64,000 nucleotides of DNA from Escherichia coli (GCF_036503815.1 NZ_AP027764.1:2790001-2854000), one strand, 5' to 3'; numbered from the stretch's first letter, positions 1 through 9,422 are shown. Program-made: numbers and translations. The notes: a model not told the origin generated them from the sequence alone.

Positions 1-1877
1 GGTGGCAGAGCGTAGCCGGAACAGCCAAGGAATACCCCGGTGCTCGCTGTGCGAATACCCATTTTGCGACCACAGGTCGGGCAGTCGATGCTGGTCAGAA
101 CCATCTGGTTCGGGCGCATACCCCCCTCTTCGGGATCTTTTTCAGCTTTATCTAACTGCTGGGTGAAATCCGAGAAGAAGTGATCCAGTACAGCTTTCCA
201 CTCTGCTTCGTGATTTGCCACCTGGTCGAGGCTGTTTTCCATCTGTGCGGTGAAGTCGTAGTTCATTAACTCACGGAAATTCTCTTCCAGGCGATCGGTG
301 ACGATTTCGCCCATTTTTTCCGCATAGAAACGACGATTTTCTACTCGCACATAGCCACGATCCTGAATGGTCGAAATGATCGACGCGTAGGTAGACGGAC
401 GACCGATACCGCGTTTTTCCAGCTCTTTAACCAGCGATGCTTCACTGAAACGGGCTGGCGGCTTGGTAAAGTGCTGGGCTGGTGTCAGTTCAACGAGCGT
501 CAGAGCATCGCCTTTATCGACTGCCGGTAAGATACGATCTTCATCGCCTTTACGCAGTGCAGGCATCACTTTCGTCCAGCCATCAAAGCGCAAAATACGA
601 CCGCGTGCTTTCAGGCGGAAATCGCCCGCACCAACGGTCAGCGTCGTGGAGTCATATTTCGCTGGGGTCATCTGGCAGGCAACGAACTGACGCCAGATTA
701 ACTGGTACAGTTTCTGCGCATCTGCTTCCATATCCTTCAGCGATTCCGCCATCACATTGACGTCAGAAGGACGAATCGCTTCGTGCGCTTCCTGTGAGTT
801 TTCTTTGCTGGCGTACTGATTCGGACTTTCCGGCAGATATTTCTTACCAAAATTATCGCTGATATAACCGCGAACCATATTTACTGCGTCCTGACTCAGG
901 TTGGTGGAGTCGGTACGCATGTAAGTGATATAGCCTGCTTCATACAAACGCTGCGCCATCATCATGGTTTTTTTCACGCCAAAACCAAGACGGGTGCTGG
1001 CAGCTTGTTGCAGCGTAGAGGTAATAAAAGGAGCGCCAGGTTTACTGGTTGTCGGTTTGTCTTCACGTTCCAGCACGCTGTAGCGCGCTTTTTCCAGCAG
1101 ACTTACCGCAGCCTGAGTTTGTTCTTTGTTGACCGGGCGGAACGGTTTGTCGTTCTGATGAGTCACCTGCAACGCCAACGCATCACCAGATGGCGTGGTC
1201 GTGCTGGCATCGACTTCCCAGAACTCTTCCGGTACGAACGCTTTAATTTCACGCTCACGCTCGACCACCAGGCGGACCGCCACCGACTGCACACGACCTG
1301 CAGACAGACCACGAGCGATCTTTTTCCACAGCAGCGGCGAAACCATATATCCCACCACGCGGTCCATAAAGCGACGCGCCTGCTGGGCATTAACACGATC
1401 AATATTCAGCTCACCTGGTTTGTTAAATGCCTGGCGGATCGCGTTTTTAGTAATTTCGTTAAACACCACTCGGCTATAGCGCGCATCATCACCACCAATC
1501 ACTTCCCGCAGGTGCCATGCAATGGCTTCCCCTTCGCGGTCAAGGTCGGTTGCGAGATAGATGTGGTCGGCTTTTTCAGCCAGTTGTTTCAGTTCAGAGA
1601 CGACCTTCTCTTTACCAGGCAACACTTCATAGTGCGCCTCCCAATTGTGCCACGGGTCAACCCCCATACGGTTGACGAGAGCGCCACGTTCATCCTTTTT
1701 AGGCTTTTTAGCCGTCTTGGTGGAGGTAGAGTCGGCACTCTTTTTGGCAGCTGAGCCACTGGTCGGCAAATCGCGGATGTGACCGACGCTGGATTTCACC
1801 ACGTAGTCACTACCCAGATACTTGTTGATCGTTTTGGCTTTTGCCGGGGACTCAACGATGACAAGAGCTTTACCCAT
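1..1877 (-). CDS. topA: DNA topoisomerase I, 3' end cut off by window
   Basis: Type IA topoisomerase that relaxes negative supercoils by passing a strand through a transient tyrosine-linked break. The ATG at 1875-1877 opens the Toprim domain ([17 protein letters not shown]...). About 625 of the roughly 865 family residues are inside the window. The last visible codons, at 1-90, encode a Cys-Pro-Thr-Cys pair followed by a further Cys, the first C-terminal zinc ribbon, so the cut falls in the zinc-ribbon region. A Lys/Ser-rich insert sits near residues 35-60, as in E. coli. The reading frame is open throughout. The long plus-strand frame at 1005-1754 is its shadow. Confidence 0.97.
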   Translation of the reverse strand, partial: MGKALVIVESPAKAKTINKYLGSDYVVKSSVGHIRDLPTSGSAAKKSADSTSTKTAKKPKKDERGALVNRMGVDPWHNWEAHYEVLPGKEKVVSELKQLAEKADHIYLATDLDREGEAIAWHLREVIGGDDARYSRVVFNEITKNAIRQAFNKPGELNIDRVNAQQARRFMDRVVGYMVSPLLWKKIARGLSAGRVQSVAVRLVVEREREIKAFVPEEFWEVDASTTTPSGDALALQVTHQNDKPFRPVNKEQTQAAVSLLEKARYSVLEREDKPTTSKPGAPFITSTLQQAASTRLGFGVKKTMMMAQRLYEAGYITYMRTDSTNLSQDAVNMVRGYISDNFGKKYLPESPNQYASKENSQEAHEAIRPSDVNVMAESLKDMEADAQKLYQLIWRQFVACQMTPAKYDSTTLTVGAGDFRLKARGRILRFDGWTKVMPALRKGDEDRILPAVDKGDALTLVELTPAQHFTKPPARFSEASLVKELEKRGIGRPSTYASIISTIQDRGYVRVENRRFYAEKMGEIVTDRLEENFRELMNYDFTAQMENSLDQVANHEAEWKAVLDHFFSDFTQQLDKAEKDPEEGGMRPNQMVLTSIDCPTCGRKMGIRTASTGVFLGCSGYALP

Positions 1878-2256
1878 ATTCACCTTACCTAATTTGATTC
1901 TTCCAGGAATGCGTCGCACGTTGATAAACCTTCCACTGGCAACGAGTTACCGATATGGACTCGTTCTCTGCGGATATCAACCCCTTGTCGTGACTCTGTT
2001 CACGAAAATTCAGGTGACTGAGTTAACAGGTCTTGGCCTACAGGCGCTATAGCACGACGGAATTTTGGTCGAATGTCAAGCAAATCTATTGCCAGATTGA
2101 CGAAAGCGTCACACTGTACCTGATAAAATCCGATACGCAACTTTATTAGCATGCAAAATCCAAAGTTGCCAGTAAGGCGCTCTTGCCACCAGCGTGGTAT
2201 ATTTGTCTGCAAGCCATGCCTGGCGTAGACTAATGTCCTTGTTTAAGGAGTAAATA
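1878..2256. other. topA-yciN divergent intergenic region
   Basis: 379 bases with no credible gene. It must hold the topA promoters (minus strand) and the yciN promoter (plus strand). In E. coli topA has several supercoiling- and stress-dependent promoters; I did not assign individual boxes here. The short frames that cross it lack ribosome sites and codon character. Confidence 0.6.
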
Positions 2257-2508
2257 ATGAACAAAGAGACACAACCCATCGACCGCGAAACGCTGTTGAA
2301 AGAGGCCAATAAAATCATTCGTGAGCATGAGGATACGCTCGCAGGGATTGAAGCCACCGGCGTCTCGCAGCGTAATGGCGTGCTGGTCTTTACCGGCGAC
2401 TACTTTTTAGATGAACAAGGATTGCCAACAGCCAAAAGCACTGCGGTGTTTAATATGTTCAAACACCTGGCCCATGTGCTTTCAGAAAAATATCACCTGG
2501 TTGATTAA
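2257..2508 (+). CDS. yciN: small conserved protein YciN (DUF2498)
   Basis: An 83-residue soluble acidic protein with no signal peptide or membrane segment, of the family length. AAGGAG lies about 7 bases before the ATG. The function is not established; the family is confined to enterobacteria and relatives. It stands alone, divergent from topA and convergent with sohB, from which it is separated by a strong bidirectional hairpin. Confidence 0.93.
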   Translation: MNKETQPIDRETLLKEANKIIREHEDTLAGIEATGVSQRNGVLVFTGDYFLDEQGLPTAKSTAVFNMFKHLAHVLSEKYHLVD

Positions 2509-2512
2509 AGCA

Positions 2513-2538
2513 AAACGCGAGGTCTTACCCTCGCGTTT
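2513..2538. terminator. bidirectional terminator between yciN and sohB
   Basis: AAACGCGAGG and CCTCGCGTTT form a perfect 10-bp stem around a 6-base loop, with T-rich or A-rich flanks suited to both directions. It sits just after the yciN stop and just before the sohB stop. Confidence 0.8.
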
Positions 2539-2543
2539 ATCTT

Positions 2544-3593
2544 TTACATCAATGGCTTTTGCCCCCGCTGCCACCAGCGTAGCAACAATCGATCGGCGCT
2601 CTCTGCCGCGCTGCCGGTGAATCGGTCAATGAGTCTTTTACGCTGCATATAGCGTACATTGACCACTTCACGGCCTTCCATCAGGCTAAGAATAACCTCA
2701 TCACTGGTGTTGATTTCATCAACCAGGCCTTTCTCTACCGCCTGTTGTCCGTACCAGTGTTCACCCGTTGCCACCTGTTCAATATCCAGAGACGGACGCA
2801 TACGCTTCACAAAATCTTTAAATAACTGATGCGTTTCGTTCAGCTCTTCGCGGAATTTCTCCCGCCCTTCTTCGGTGTTTTCACCCAGCAAGGTCAGCGT
2901 GCGCTTATACTGCCCGGCGGTGTGCAGTTCGATATCAATATCTTTGCTTTTCAGGAAGCGGTTAAAGTTGGGCATTTGCGCCACCACCCCAATGGAACCC
3001 ACAATAGCAAACGGTGCGGAAACAATTTTGTCCGCCACACAGGCCATCATGTAACCGCCGCTGGCAGCAACTTTGTCTACCGTAACAGTTAAAGGAATGT
3101 TTTTATCACGCAGACGCTGCAGCTGCGAAGCCGCCAGCCCGTAACCATGCACCATGCCACCAGGGCTTTCCAGACGTAGCACAACCTGATCCTGCGGTTT
3201 AAATGCTGCGAGTACCGCCGTTATCTCTTCACGTAGCGAGTTCACTTCATGGGCGTCCATGCTGCCTTTAAAATCCAGCACCCAGACGCGAGGTTTACTG
3301 TCAGTTGCCACCTCGCCCAGTTTGGCTTTCGCTTTTGCGGCTTTCGCTTCTTGCTTGTGCTTTTTCTTCTGCGCTTTATGCCACTGTTTTTGCTGATGAG
3401 TGTCCATCAGCGCCGCGGCCAGTTCTTCTTTCATCTCCTTATACTGTTCGCTGAGATTGTTGACCCGTAACTCGCCACGCTGGCGTTTATTACGTTGAGC
3501 AACATTGACAATAATGGCGGCAATCGCCGCAATCGCTAGCACAACGGTAACGATTTTCGCCAAAAACAAACCATATTCAGACAACAATTCCAC
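2544..3593 (-). CDS. sohB: inner-membrane serine protease, S49 family
   Basis: 349 residues, the usual SohB length. An N-terminal membrane anchor (about residues 8-28, rich in Ala/Ile/Val) is followed by a charged Lys/Ala/Glu-rich stretch, probably a coiled linker (about 35-95), and then a ClpP-fold S49 peptidase domain with the nucleophile motif AASGGYMMA. In E. coli, extra copies of sohB suppress loss of DegP/HtrA, which points to periplasmic quality control. The start chosen is MELLSEYG, directly before the anchor. It is convergent with yciN. Confidence 0.95.
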   Translation of the reverse strand: MELLSEYGLFLAKIVTVVLAIAAIAAIIVNVAQRNKRQRGELRVNNLSEQYKEMKEELAAALMDTHQQKQWHKAQKKKHKQEAKAAKAKAKLGEVATDSKPRVWVLDFKGSMDAHEVNSLREEITAVLAAFKPQDQVVLRLESPGGMVHGYGLAASQLQRLRDKNIPLTVTVDKVAASGGYMMACVADKIVSAPFAIVGSIGVVAQMPNFNRFLKSKDIDIELHTAGQYKRTLTLLGENTEEGREKFREELNETHQLFKDFVKRMRPSLDIEQVATGEHWYGQQAVEKGLVDEINTSDEVILSLMEGREVVNVRYMQRKRLIDRFTGSAAESADRLLLRWWQRGQKPLM

Positions 3594-3812
3594 GAGTCCC
3601 CACCTTGGTTAAACAACGCTTTGGCTCACAGTTTACAACAGGCATGTTAAGCCGTCTCGCAGAGATGTTATTGCAGCGAAAGTATGACAAAGTATCCATT
3701 TTGCGGTGTTATCGCCCCAGGCTGATTGAAATGCCCTTCTGTTTCAGGCATAAAGCCCCAAAGTCTTAAAGTACACTGGCAGCGCGACAGACAACGTCGT
3801 TGAGGAGTAGCC

Positions 3813-4571
3813 ATGCATTACCAGCCAAAACAAGATTTACTCAATGATCGCATTATCCTGGTGACGGGAGCCAGCAATGGTATTGGTCGTGAAGCCGCGA
3901 TGACGTATGCACGCTATGGTGCGACAGTGATTCTGTTGGGCCGTAATGAAGAAAAATTACGTCAGGTAGCCAGCCACATAAACGAAGAAACTGGGCGTCA
4001 GCCACAGTGGTTTATTCTCGATTTGCTGACCTGCACGTCCGAAGATTGCCAACAACTGGCACAGCGCATTGCCGTTAATTATCCGCGTCTGGATGGTGTT
4101 TTGCATAATGCCGGATTGCTCGGCGATGTTTGCCCAATGAGCGAGCAAAACCCGCAGGTCTGGCAGGACGTCATGCAGGTCAACGTTAATGCCACCTTTA
4201 TGCTCACCCAGGCACTGCTTCCTTTATTACTCAAATCGGACGCCGGTTCACTGGTCTTTACTTCGTCAAGCGTTGGACGTCAGGGGCGTGCAAACTGGGG
4301 CGCTTATGCAGCGTCGAAATTTGCCACCGAAGGGATGATGCAGGTACTGGCCGATGAATATCAGCAGCGCCTGCGCGTCAACTGCATTAACCCAGGCGGT
4401 ACGCGCACCGCTATGCGGGCCAGTGCCTTCCCGACCGAAGATCCACAGAAACTTAAAACCCCCGCTGATATCATGCCGCTCTACCTCTGGCTGATGGGCG
4501 ATGACAGCCGCCGTAAAACCGGCATGACCTTTGACGCCCAACCGGGCCGTAAACCAGGAATATCCCAATGA
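3813..4571 (+). CDS. yciK: short-chain dehydrogenase/reductase YciK
   Basis: A 252-residue classical SDR. The Gly-rich nucleotide loop TGASNGIG is near residues 19-26, an NAG motif is near 100, and the catalytic Ser...Tyr-x-x-x-Lys (YAASK) is near 164-168. GAGGAG lies before the ATG. The true substrate is unknown to me. Its stop overlaps the btuR start by four bases (ATGA), so the two are translationally coupled; whether it acts in corrinoid metabolism is not shown. Confidence 0.94.
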   Translation: MHYQPKQDLLNDRIILVTGASNGIGREAAMTYARYGATVILLGRNEEKLRQVASHINEETGRQPQWFILDLLTCTSEDCQQLAQRIAVNYPRLDGVLHNAGLLGDVCPMSEQNPQVWQDVMQVNVNATFMLTQALLPLLLKSDAGSLVFTSSSVGRQGRANWGAYAASKFATEGMMQVLADEYQQRLRVNCINPGGTRTAMRASAFPTEDPQKLKTPADIMPLYLWLMGDDSRRKTGMTFDAQPGRKPGISQ

Positions 4572-5158
4572 GTGATGAACGCTACCAACAGCGTCAGCAG
4601 CGTGTAAAAGATAAAGTGGATGCCCGTGTGGCCCAGGCCCAGGATGAACGAGGTATTATCATCGTCTTTACCGGCAATGGAAAAGGCAAAACCACCGCAG
4701 CATTTGGTACGGCAACACGCGCAGTTGGTCACGGAAAAAAAGTGGGCGTCGTGCAGTTTATTAAAGGCACCTGGCCTAATGGCGAACGAAATCTGCTGGA
4801 ACCACACGGCGTTGAATTTCAGGTGATGGCAACGGGCTTTACCTGGGATACGCAAAACCGCGAATCTGATACCGCGGCCTGCCGTGAAGTCTGGCAACAT
4901 GCCAAACGAATGCTGGCAGATGCTTCACTGGATATGGTTTTGCTCGATGAGCTGACTTATATGGTGGCGTATGACTATTTGCCACTGGAAGAAGTGGTGC
5001 AGGCGTTAAATGAACGTCCACATCAACAGACGGTGATTATCACGGGGCGTGGTTGTCATCGGGATATTCTTGAACTGGCGGATACGGTAAGTGAATTACG
5101 CCCCGTCAAACATGCGTTTGATGCTGGTGTTAAGGCGCAAATCGGGATTGATTATTAA
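4568..5158 (+). CDS. btuR: cob(I)yrinic acid a,c-diamide adenosyltransferase
   Basis: Transfers the adenosyl group of ATP to the cobalt of reduced corrinoids, making adenosylcobalamin for salvage (also called cobA). 196 residues, family length. The P-loop GNGKGKTTAAFG is near residues 36-47 and the acidic VLLDELTYM motif near 118. The ATG overlaps the yciK stop. A rho-independent terminator follows at once, and beyond it lies the accessory lipoprotein block in opposite orientation. Confidence 0.96.
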   Translation: MSDERYQQRQQRVKDKVDARVAQAQDERGIIIVFTGNGKGKTTAAFGTATRAVGHGKKVGVVQFIKGTWPNGERNLLEPHGVEFQVMATGFTWDTQNRESDTAACREVWQHAKRMLADASLDMVLLDELTYMVAYDYLPLEEVVQALNERPHQQTVIITGRGCHRDILELADTVSELRPVKHAFDAGVKAQIGIDY

Positions 5159-5163
5159 GTGAA

Positions 5164-5200
5164 AGCACCTCAAAAGTTCGCCTCTTGAGGTGCTAATTTT
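5164..5200 (+). terminator. btuR terminator
   Basis: AGCACCTCAA (5164-5173) pairs perfectly with TTGAGGTGCT (5185-5194) around an 11-base loop, followed by AATTTT. It could also serve the minus-strand gene ending at 5215. Confidence 0.8.
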
Positions 5201-5214
5201 AGATACTGAATGGC

Positions 5215-5523
5215 TTAATTAGCCACGGCAAAATTAAGAAGAGCTTGAATTTTATTCAAGTGTGCGGGATATTCCATGTCATTATCCGCATTGACGTCTT
5301 CAATAAACAGTATTAATTCAGTGATCAAATCATTAGCATCTTCATAACTAATACCAGTCAGTTCTGGTGACGTTTGCGAGCCATAATTAATTGTCAGATT
5401 ATTCATTACCGACAAAACCAGAATAAAATATTTGTGACATATATCGCAAGTTGTTCGGTTTCCTAAGGCATAGTACAGCATATTGAGCAATGCCAGTATT
5501 CGTCGATTTTGCACATCGTTCAT
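5215..5523 (-). CDS. 102-residue protein of unknown function in accessory block
   Basis: I do not recognise this gene. It encodes a 102-residue acidic protein without a signal peptide or a clear membrane segment. It is mostly helical in composition, with a Cys-x-x-Cys-His group (C26, C29, H30) and an acidic C-terminal third (DVNADNDMEYP). The start is well supported: on the minus strand AGGAGGT lies about 7 bases before the ATG. It begins 9 bases after the stop of the upstream lipoprotein gene, so the two are almost certainly one operon. The DNA is AT-rich compared with btuR and rluB, which suggests horizontal gain. It could be a partner, chaperone or immunity protein of the lipoprotein, or a metal-binding regulator; nothing in the sequence decides this. 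Confidence 0.72.
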   Translation of the reverse strand: MNDVQNRRILALLNMLYYALGNRTTCDICHKYFILVLSVMNNLTINYGSQTSPELTGISYEDANDLITELILFIEDVNADNDMEYPAHLNKIQALLNFAVAN

Positions 5524-5532
5524 AATGACCTC

Positions 5533-6555
5533 CTATAACATAACTCCGCTGGCAATAAGAAGTTTTGCCAGCTCCTCTGACGCCTGTAGACCACTAATAA
5601 CTTGAGAACGCAGGATCTCATTCCTACGCTCTAAATCCGCTTTAGAAAGAGATTTATTAGAGTATAAATCTTGTAGATGATTTCCTTTATCCATGAAGGC
5701 ATTAATAGCTTGTATTGCTGGAGCCGCCGGATCAGATGAACGCAATCTGCTTTCATTAAGATTAATTACTGCACTCAAAAATTCCTGTCTACTCTTTAAT
5801 GTTTTAAATTCTATGTTTTTAGTATTTGCTCGGGCCTTATTATAGTAATAAAAATTATTGCTGATGTTCGCAAAATTATTCCAATCCATTTGCTGCTGTT
5901 TCGTTGCTATATCATCGAGTAAATCTTGTAAATTTCTTTGAAGTCGTGGCCAGTCACTACCTACCGTTTTACCAACATTTTCTGATTTAATCTTCTCTTT
6001 ATATAATCCATTGAAATATTGAACTAAATCTTTAACAGCTACAGCTGACTTAGTCAGTTCTTCACCTTCTGAAAGGCCAAGTAGTTTTTGGGCGTTGTTT
6101 GCATGATCGAGCGCCTGATTAAGTAATATAATTTGTTTACTATCGTCAACATCCATATCCACCGTCAACAACTCCACATAGGAGCTCATACTGTTAACGA
6201 CCTCAAGTGAAGCCAGTAGCTTTTGTTTTTCTGTGGTTGCCAATTGAACTTTAGTAACGTCTTTATACGATGTTTTGTCCCCTTTCTCTGATTGCATACA
6301 TAAGGACTCTTTATTAGTATTATTTTCCATAATCGTTTCATAATCAGGTCGCAATGCACAATCCGGATTAGTCGCATAAAAATTAACAAGAAAGTTTTCA
6401 CGAGAAGCATAGTATTGTTTAAAGAAACTTGCATTCGCCGCAACCGCCTTGTTACCCGCAGTAATAACAGTTTCAGCTTGTTCATTTTTCAATGCTTCAG
6501 TTGCACAACCTGAAAGCATTAACAGCGATAGAAATAATCCACTATATCTAATCAT
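5533..6555 (-). CDS. predicted outer-membrane lipoprotein of unknown function
   Basis: A 340-residue precursor with a lipoprotein signal peptide. A short hydrophobic core (residues 5-15) leads to the lipobox Leu-Ser-Gly-Cys with Cys17 as the acylated residue. Position +2 is Ala, which predicts sorting to the outer membrane. The mature part is long, mainly alpha-helical by composition, rich in Asn, Gln and Lys, with two further cysteines (CALRPDY and CMQSEKG) that could form a disulfide. I see no known enzymatic motif. GAGGTG stands before the ATG. First gene of a two-gene minus-strand operon. Base composition is low in GC (17 of 60 at 5641-5700 and 18 of 60 at 6001-6060). Real gene very likely, function unknown. 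Confidence 0.8.
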   Translation of the reverse strand: MIRYSGLFLSLLMLSGCATEALKNEQAETVITAGNKAVAANASFFKQYYASRENFLVNFYATNPDCALRPDYETIMENNTNKESLCMQSEKGDKTSYKDVTKVQLATTEKQKLLASLEVVNSMSSYVELLTVDMDVDDSKQIILLNQALDHANNAQKLLGLSEGEELTKSAVAVKDLVQYFNGLYKEKIKSENVGKTVGSDWPRLQRNLQDLLDDIATKQQQMDWNNFANISNNFYYYNKARANTKNIEFKTLKSRQEFLSAVINLNESRLRSSDPAAPAIQAINAFMDKGNHLQDLYSNKSLSKADLERRNEILRSQVISGLQASEELAKLLIASGVML

Positions 6556-6681
6556 AACCCACCTCTTGACGTTGAGTTTATCTCAGATAATTAAATAGTA
6601 ATGTGGCTATTCCCTGGCATTATTCATAAGCAAGTATGAAATTAAATTAAAATACTGCGACTATTTATCATGCTTCAAATG

Positions 6682-6705
6682 AAGAAAAGGCCCCGCAGGG
6701 CCTTT
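6682..6705 (-). terminator. rluB terminator
   Basis: AAAGGCCC (6686-6693) and GGGCCTTT (6698-6705) form an 8-bp stem with a 4-base loop. Read on the minus strand it is followed by TTTTCTTC, so it ends the rluB transcript ahead of the lipoprotein gene. Confidence 0.78.
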
Positions 6706-6724
6706 ATTTAATACTTAACTTAAA

Positions 6725-7600
6725 TTAACCGTTATTATTACGTCCACCAGAACGACGACCGCCGCTGACCTGGCTGTGACGTTTCACCGCACGACGAATT
6801 TGATTCGCCTTCATACGACGACGGTCTTTTTCTACAGCAACTTTAGAGCTGGTTTCTGGCGGTAGTTCCACCAGCTCACGCAGATAGTTAGTCTGGGCAA
6901 GATCCAGCTCAGTCCAGCCACCGCGTGGCAGACCTTTCGGCAGTGGGATATCACCGTAACGCACGCGGATCAGACGGCTCACCTGCACACCAACAGCTTC
7001 CCAAAGACGACGAACTTCACGGTTACGGCCTTCGGTCAGAGTAACGTTGTACCACTGGTTGATCCCTTCGCCGCCGCTGAACTTAATGGTTTTAAAGGCT
7101 GCCGGACCATCTTCCAGCTGCACGCCACGACTCAAATCACGCAGTTTCGCGTCGTCAACCTGACCAAATACACGCACGGCATATTCACGTTCAACTTCAC
7201 GGCTTGGATGCATTAAACGGTTTGCCAGTTCACCATCGGTGGTGAACAGCAGCAGACCACAGGTGTTAACGTCCAGACGACCTACGGCAATCCAGCGTGC
7301 GCCACGCAGCTTTGGCAGACGGTCAAATACCGTTGGACGCCCTTCCGGATCGTTACGGGTACACAACTCACCTTCCGGTTTGTAATAGGCCAGAACGCGA
7401 CAAATTTGTTCAGCGGACTCACGTACCGAAATCAGGTGACCATCGATACGGATTTTCAGTCCAGGGGTAATTTCAACACGATCGCCGAGTTTAGCAATTT
7501 TGCCATCTACACTCACACGACCGGCTTCAATAATAGATTCGATTTCACGGCGAGAACCGTGGCCGGCACGCGCCAGCACTTTCTGTAGCTTTTCGCTCAT
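6725..7600 (-). CDS. rluB: 23S rRNA pseudouridine(2605) synthase
   Basis: Isomerises uridine 2605 of 23S rRNA to pseudouridine. 291 residues. An S4 RNA-binding domain (about 1-60, [18 protein letters not shown]) is followed by an RsuA-type catalytic domain whose Asp lies in the [14 protein letters not shown] motif near residue 110. The C-terminal tail is basic and Arg/Gly-rich ([12 protein letters not shown]). In K-12 the next gene upstream is yciQ; here rluB lies directly next to yciO. Confidence 0.96.
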   Translation of the reverse strand: MSEKLQKVLARAGHGSRREIESIIEAGRVSVDGKIAKLGDRVEITPGLKIRIDGHLISVRESAEQICRVLAYYKPEGELCTRNDPEGRPTVFDRLPKLRGARWIAVGRLDVNTCGLLLFTTDGELANRLMHPSREVEREYAVRVFGQVDDAKLRDLSRGVQLEDGPAAFKTIKFSGGEGINQWYNVTLTEGRNREVRRLWEAVGVQVSRLIRVRYGDIPLPKGLPRGGWTELDLAQTNYLRELVELPPETSSKVAVEKDRRRMKANQIRRAVKRHSQVSGGRRSGGRNNNG

Positions 7601-7700
7601 AGAGCTTCCTTTTGGTGTCGCCTTCCCAGGCGTCGAACAGGAGAATCAATGGCGCAGTAGAGCGCCATTTTAAGGCCGCGTAGTATACAGAGTTAAGCAC

Positions 7701-8321
7701 TTATAAAAAAGGCTTCACATCACCTACGCCTTCACGCAATACGACTGGCGTATCATCGGTGAGATCAATAACCGTTGTTGGTTTCTGCCCGAGATAGCCG
7801 CCGTGAATAATCAAATCCACCTGTTTTTCCAGACGGTCTTTAATTTCTTCCGGATCAGACTCGGTAAATTCGCTGCCTGGTAGCATCAACGAAGTGGAAA
7901 GCATCGGTTCGCCCAATGCTTCAAGCAACGCCTGCGCAATCGGGTTAGAAGGCACACGCATACCGATGGTTTTGCGTTTTTCCTGCAACAGACGGCGTGG
8001 CACTTCCTTCGTCCCCTTCAGGATGAAAGTGTAGTTACCCGGCGTGTTGTTTTTCATCAAACGAAACGCAACGTTATCGACAAATGAATAGGTCGAGAGT
8101 TCAGAAAGATCGCGACACATCAGGGTAAAGTTGTGACCGTCCGGCAGCTGGCGAATACGACAAATACGCTCCATGGCGTTTTTATCTTCAATTTTACAGC
8201 CGAGCGCATAGCCGGAATCAGTTGGATAAACAATCACCCCCCCTTTACGCACGATCTCCACCGCCTGGTTGATCAGACGTTGCTGCGGGTTATCAGGATG
8301 AATATAAAAAAACTGGCTCAT
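7701..8321 (-). CDS. yciO: YciO, YrdC/Sua5-fold protein
   Basis: A 206-residue protein of the YrdC/Sua5 fold, which in relatives makes threonylcarbamoyl-AMP for tRNA modification. YciO itself is a paralogue whose role is less certain. Nucleotide-binding features are KGGVIVYPTDSGYALG near 26-41 and the TIGMRVPSNP segment. The start is the ATG at 8319-8321, overlapping the rnm stop as ATGA, which is better than the longer in-frame upstream start and gives the family length. Co-transcribed with rnm. Confidence 0.93.
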   Translation of the reverse strand: MSQFFYIHPDNPQQRLINQAVEIVRKGGVIVYPTDSGYALGCKIEDKNAMERICRIRQLPDGHNFTLMCRDLSELSTYSFVDNVAFRLMKNNTPGNYTFILKGTKEVPRRLLQEKRKTIGMRVPSNPIAQALLEALGEPMLSTSLMLPGSEFTESDPEEIKDRLEKQVDLIIHGGYLGQKPTTVIDLTDDTPVVLREGVGDVKPFL

Positions 8322-9199
8322 AATTCCCTCTCTGTGGTGTTCTGCGGCTGTTCCCATAGCTGCCAGACGCCTTCAACGCCTGCGGGCAGCCAGAGTTTAC
8401 GACCCAGTTCGATCCACGGGCATGGCTGATGAAAATCAGATCCTTGTGATGCCCATAAATGATGCTGGCGAGCAAGCGTCGCCAGTTGGGTGCGTTCATT
8501 GGGCGATTGCTGGCACTGCGCGACTTCCATCGCGTCGCCGTGGTGTTCGGCAAAATGCGCAACCAATCTTTTCAGCCATTTAGCACTAAGATTGTACCGC
8601 CCAGGATGAGCTAGCACCGCCTTACCGCCGGAATGATGAATGACATCAATAGCTTGTTCTATTGTACACCACTGTGGCGGAACGTATCCGGTTTTCCCGC
8701 GTGCCAGATATTTTTTAAAGACATCCGCTATTGAACTGGCTTTGCCACATTCAACCAAGAAACGAGCAAAATGACCGCGCGTCACCGCACCGCCCTGCGC
8801 CAGTCGTTGCGCGCCTTCCAGCGCCCCAGGTATTTGCGCTTTTTCCAGTCTTTCAGCAATTAACTTCGCCCGCTGATTGCGCCGTTCTGTCTGCTGCGCG
8901 AGGAACTCACACATTAGCGGATGAGTAATATCAATATTCAGCCCGACAATATGAATTTCATGATTTTCCCAGACGGTGGATATTTCCACGCCAGGAATAA
9001 GATTCAGTGCCAGTCCTGAACGTGAAATTTCTTCTCTTGCTGGCGCGATTGCCGCTGTGGTGTCATGGTCGGTGATCGCCAGGGTGCCGACGCGCATCTC
9101 GACTGCACGGTGCACCAATGCTTCTGGCGTCAGGCAGCCATCGGAAGCTGTGGTATGGCTGTGCAGGTCATAAATCACTGCGTAATTCGTGTCGCTCAA
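8318..9199 (-). CDS. rnm: PHP-domain 5'-3' exoribonuclease (RNase AM)
   Basis: A PHP-family metal-dependent phosphoesterase, formerly yciV or trpH. In E. coli it trims 5' ends of rRNA precursors and degrades short oligonucleotides. Metal ligands show as DLHSHTTASDG near residues 10-20, ITDHDT near 43-48, and HPGR and GSDFHQP farther on. With the TTG at 9197-9199 the protein has 293 residues, the family length; an in-frame ATG at 9280 would add 27 residues and run into the trp promoter. It is divergent from the trp operon and shares its upstream region. Confidence 0.92.
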   Translation of the reverse strand: MSDTNYAVIYDLHSHTTASDGCLTPEALVHRAVEMRVGTLAITDHDTTAAIAPAREEISRSGLALNLIPGVEISTVWENHEIHIVGLNIDITHPLMCEFLAQQTERRNQRAKLIAERLEKAQIPGALEGAQRLAQGGAVTRGHFARFLVECGKASSIADVFKKYLARGKTGYVPPQWCTIEQAIDVIHHSGGKAVLAHPGRYNLSAKWLKRLVAHFAEHHGDAMEVAQCQQSPNERTQLATLARQHHLWASQGSDFHQPCPWIELGRKLWLPAGVEGVWQLWEQPQNTTEREL

Positions 9200-9273
9200 G
9201 GCGCACTCCCGTTTTGGATAATGTTTTTGCGCCGACATCATAACGGTTCTGGCAAATATTCTGAAATGAGCTG

Positions 9274-9308
9274 TTGACAATTAATCATCGAACTAGTTAA
9301 CTAGTACG
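9274..9308 (+). promoter_or_regulatory. trp promoter and TrpR operator
   Basis: A -35 box TTGACA (9274-9279) is 17 bases from a -10 box TTAACT (9297-9302). The near-palindrome CGAACTAGTTAACTAGTACG (9289-9308) covers the -10 box and matches the E. coli trp operator, so TrpR with tryptophan would block polymerase directly. Confidence 0.95.
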
Positions 9309-9335
9309 CAAGTTCACGTAAAAAGGGTATCGACA

Positions 9336-9380
9336 ATGAAAGCGATTTTCGTACTGAAAGGTTGGTGGCGCACTTCCTGA
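9336..9380 (+). CDS. trpL: trp operon leader peptide
   Basis: A 14-residue peptide, [14 protein letters not shown], with tandem Trp codons at positions 10 and 11. Ribosome stalling there when charged tRNA-Trp is scarce lets the antiterminator form and trpE be transcribed. A ribosome site (AAAAGG) precedes it. Confidence 0.97.
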
Positions 9381-9422
9381 AACGGGCAGTGTATTCACCA
9401 TGCGTAAAGCAATCAGATACCC

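Noticed and set aside
1005..1754. 249-codon plus-strand frame opposite topA
   Set aside because: The minus strand encodes the recognisable TopA Toprim and core domains; the plus frame is a shadow.
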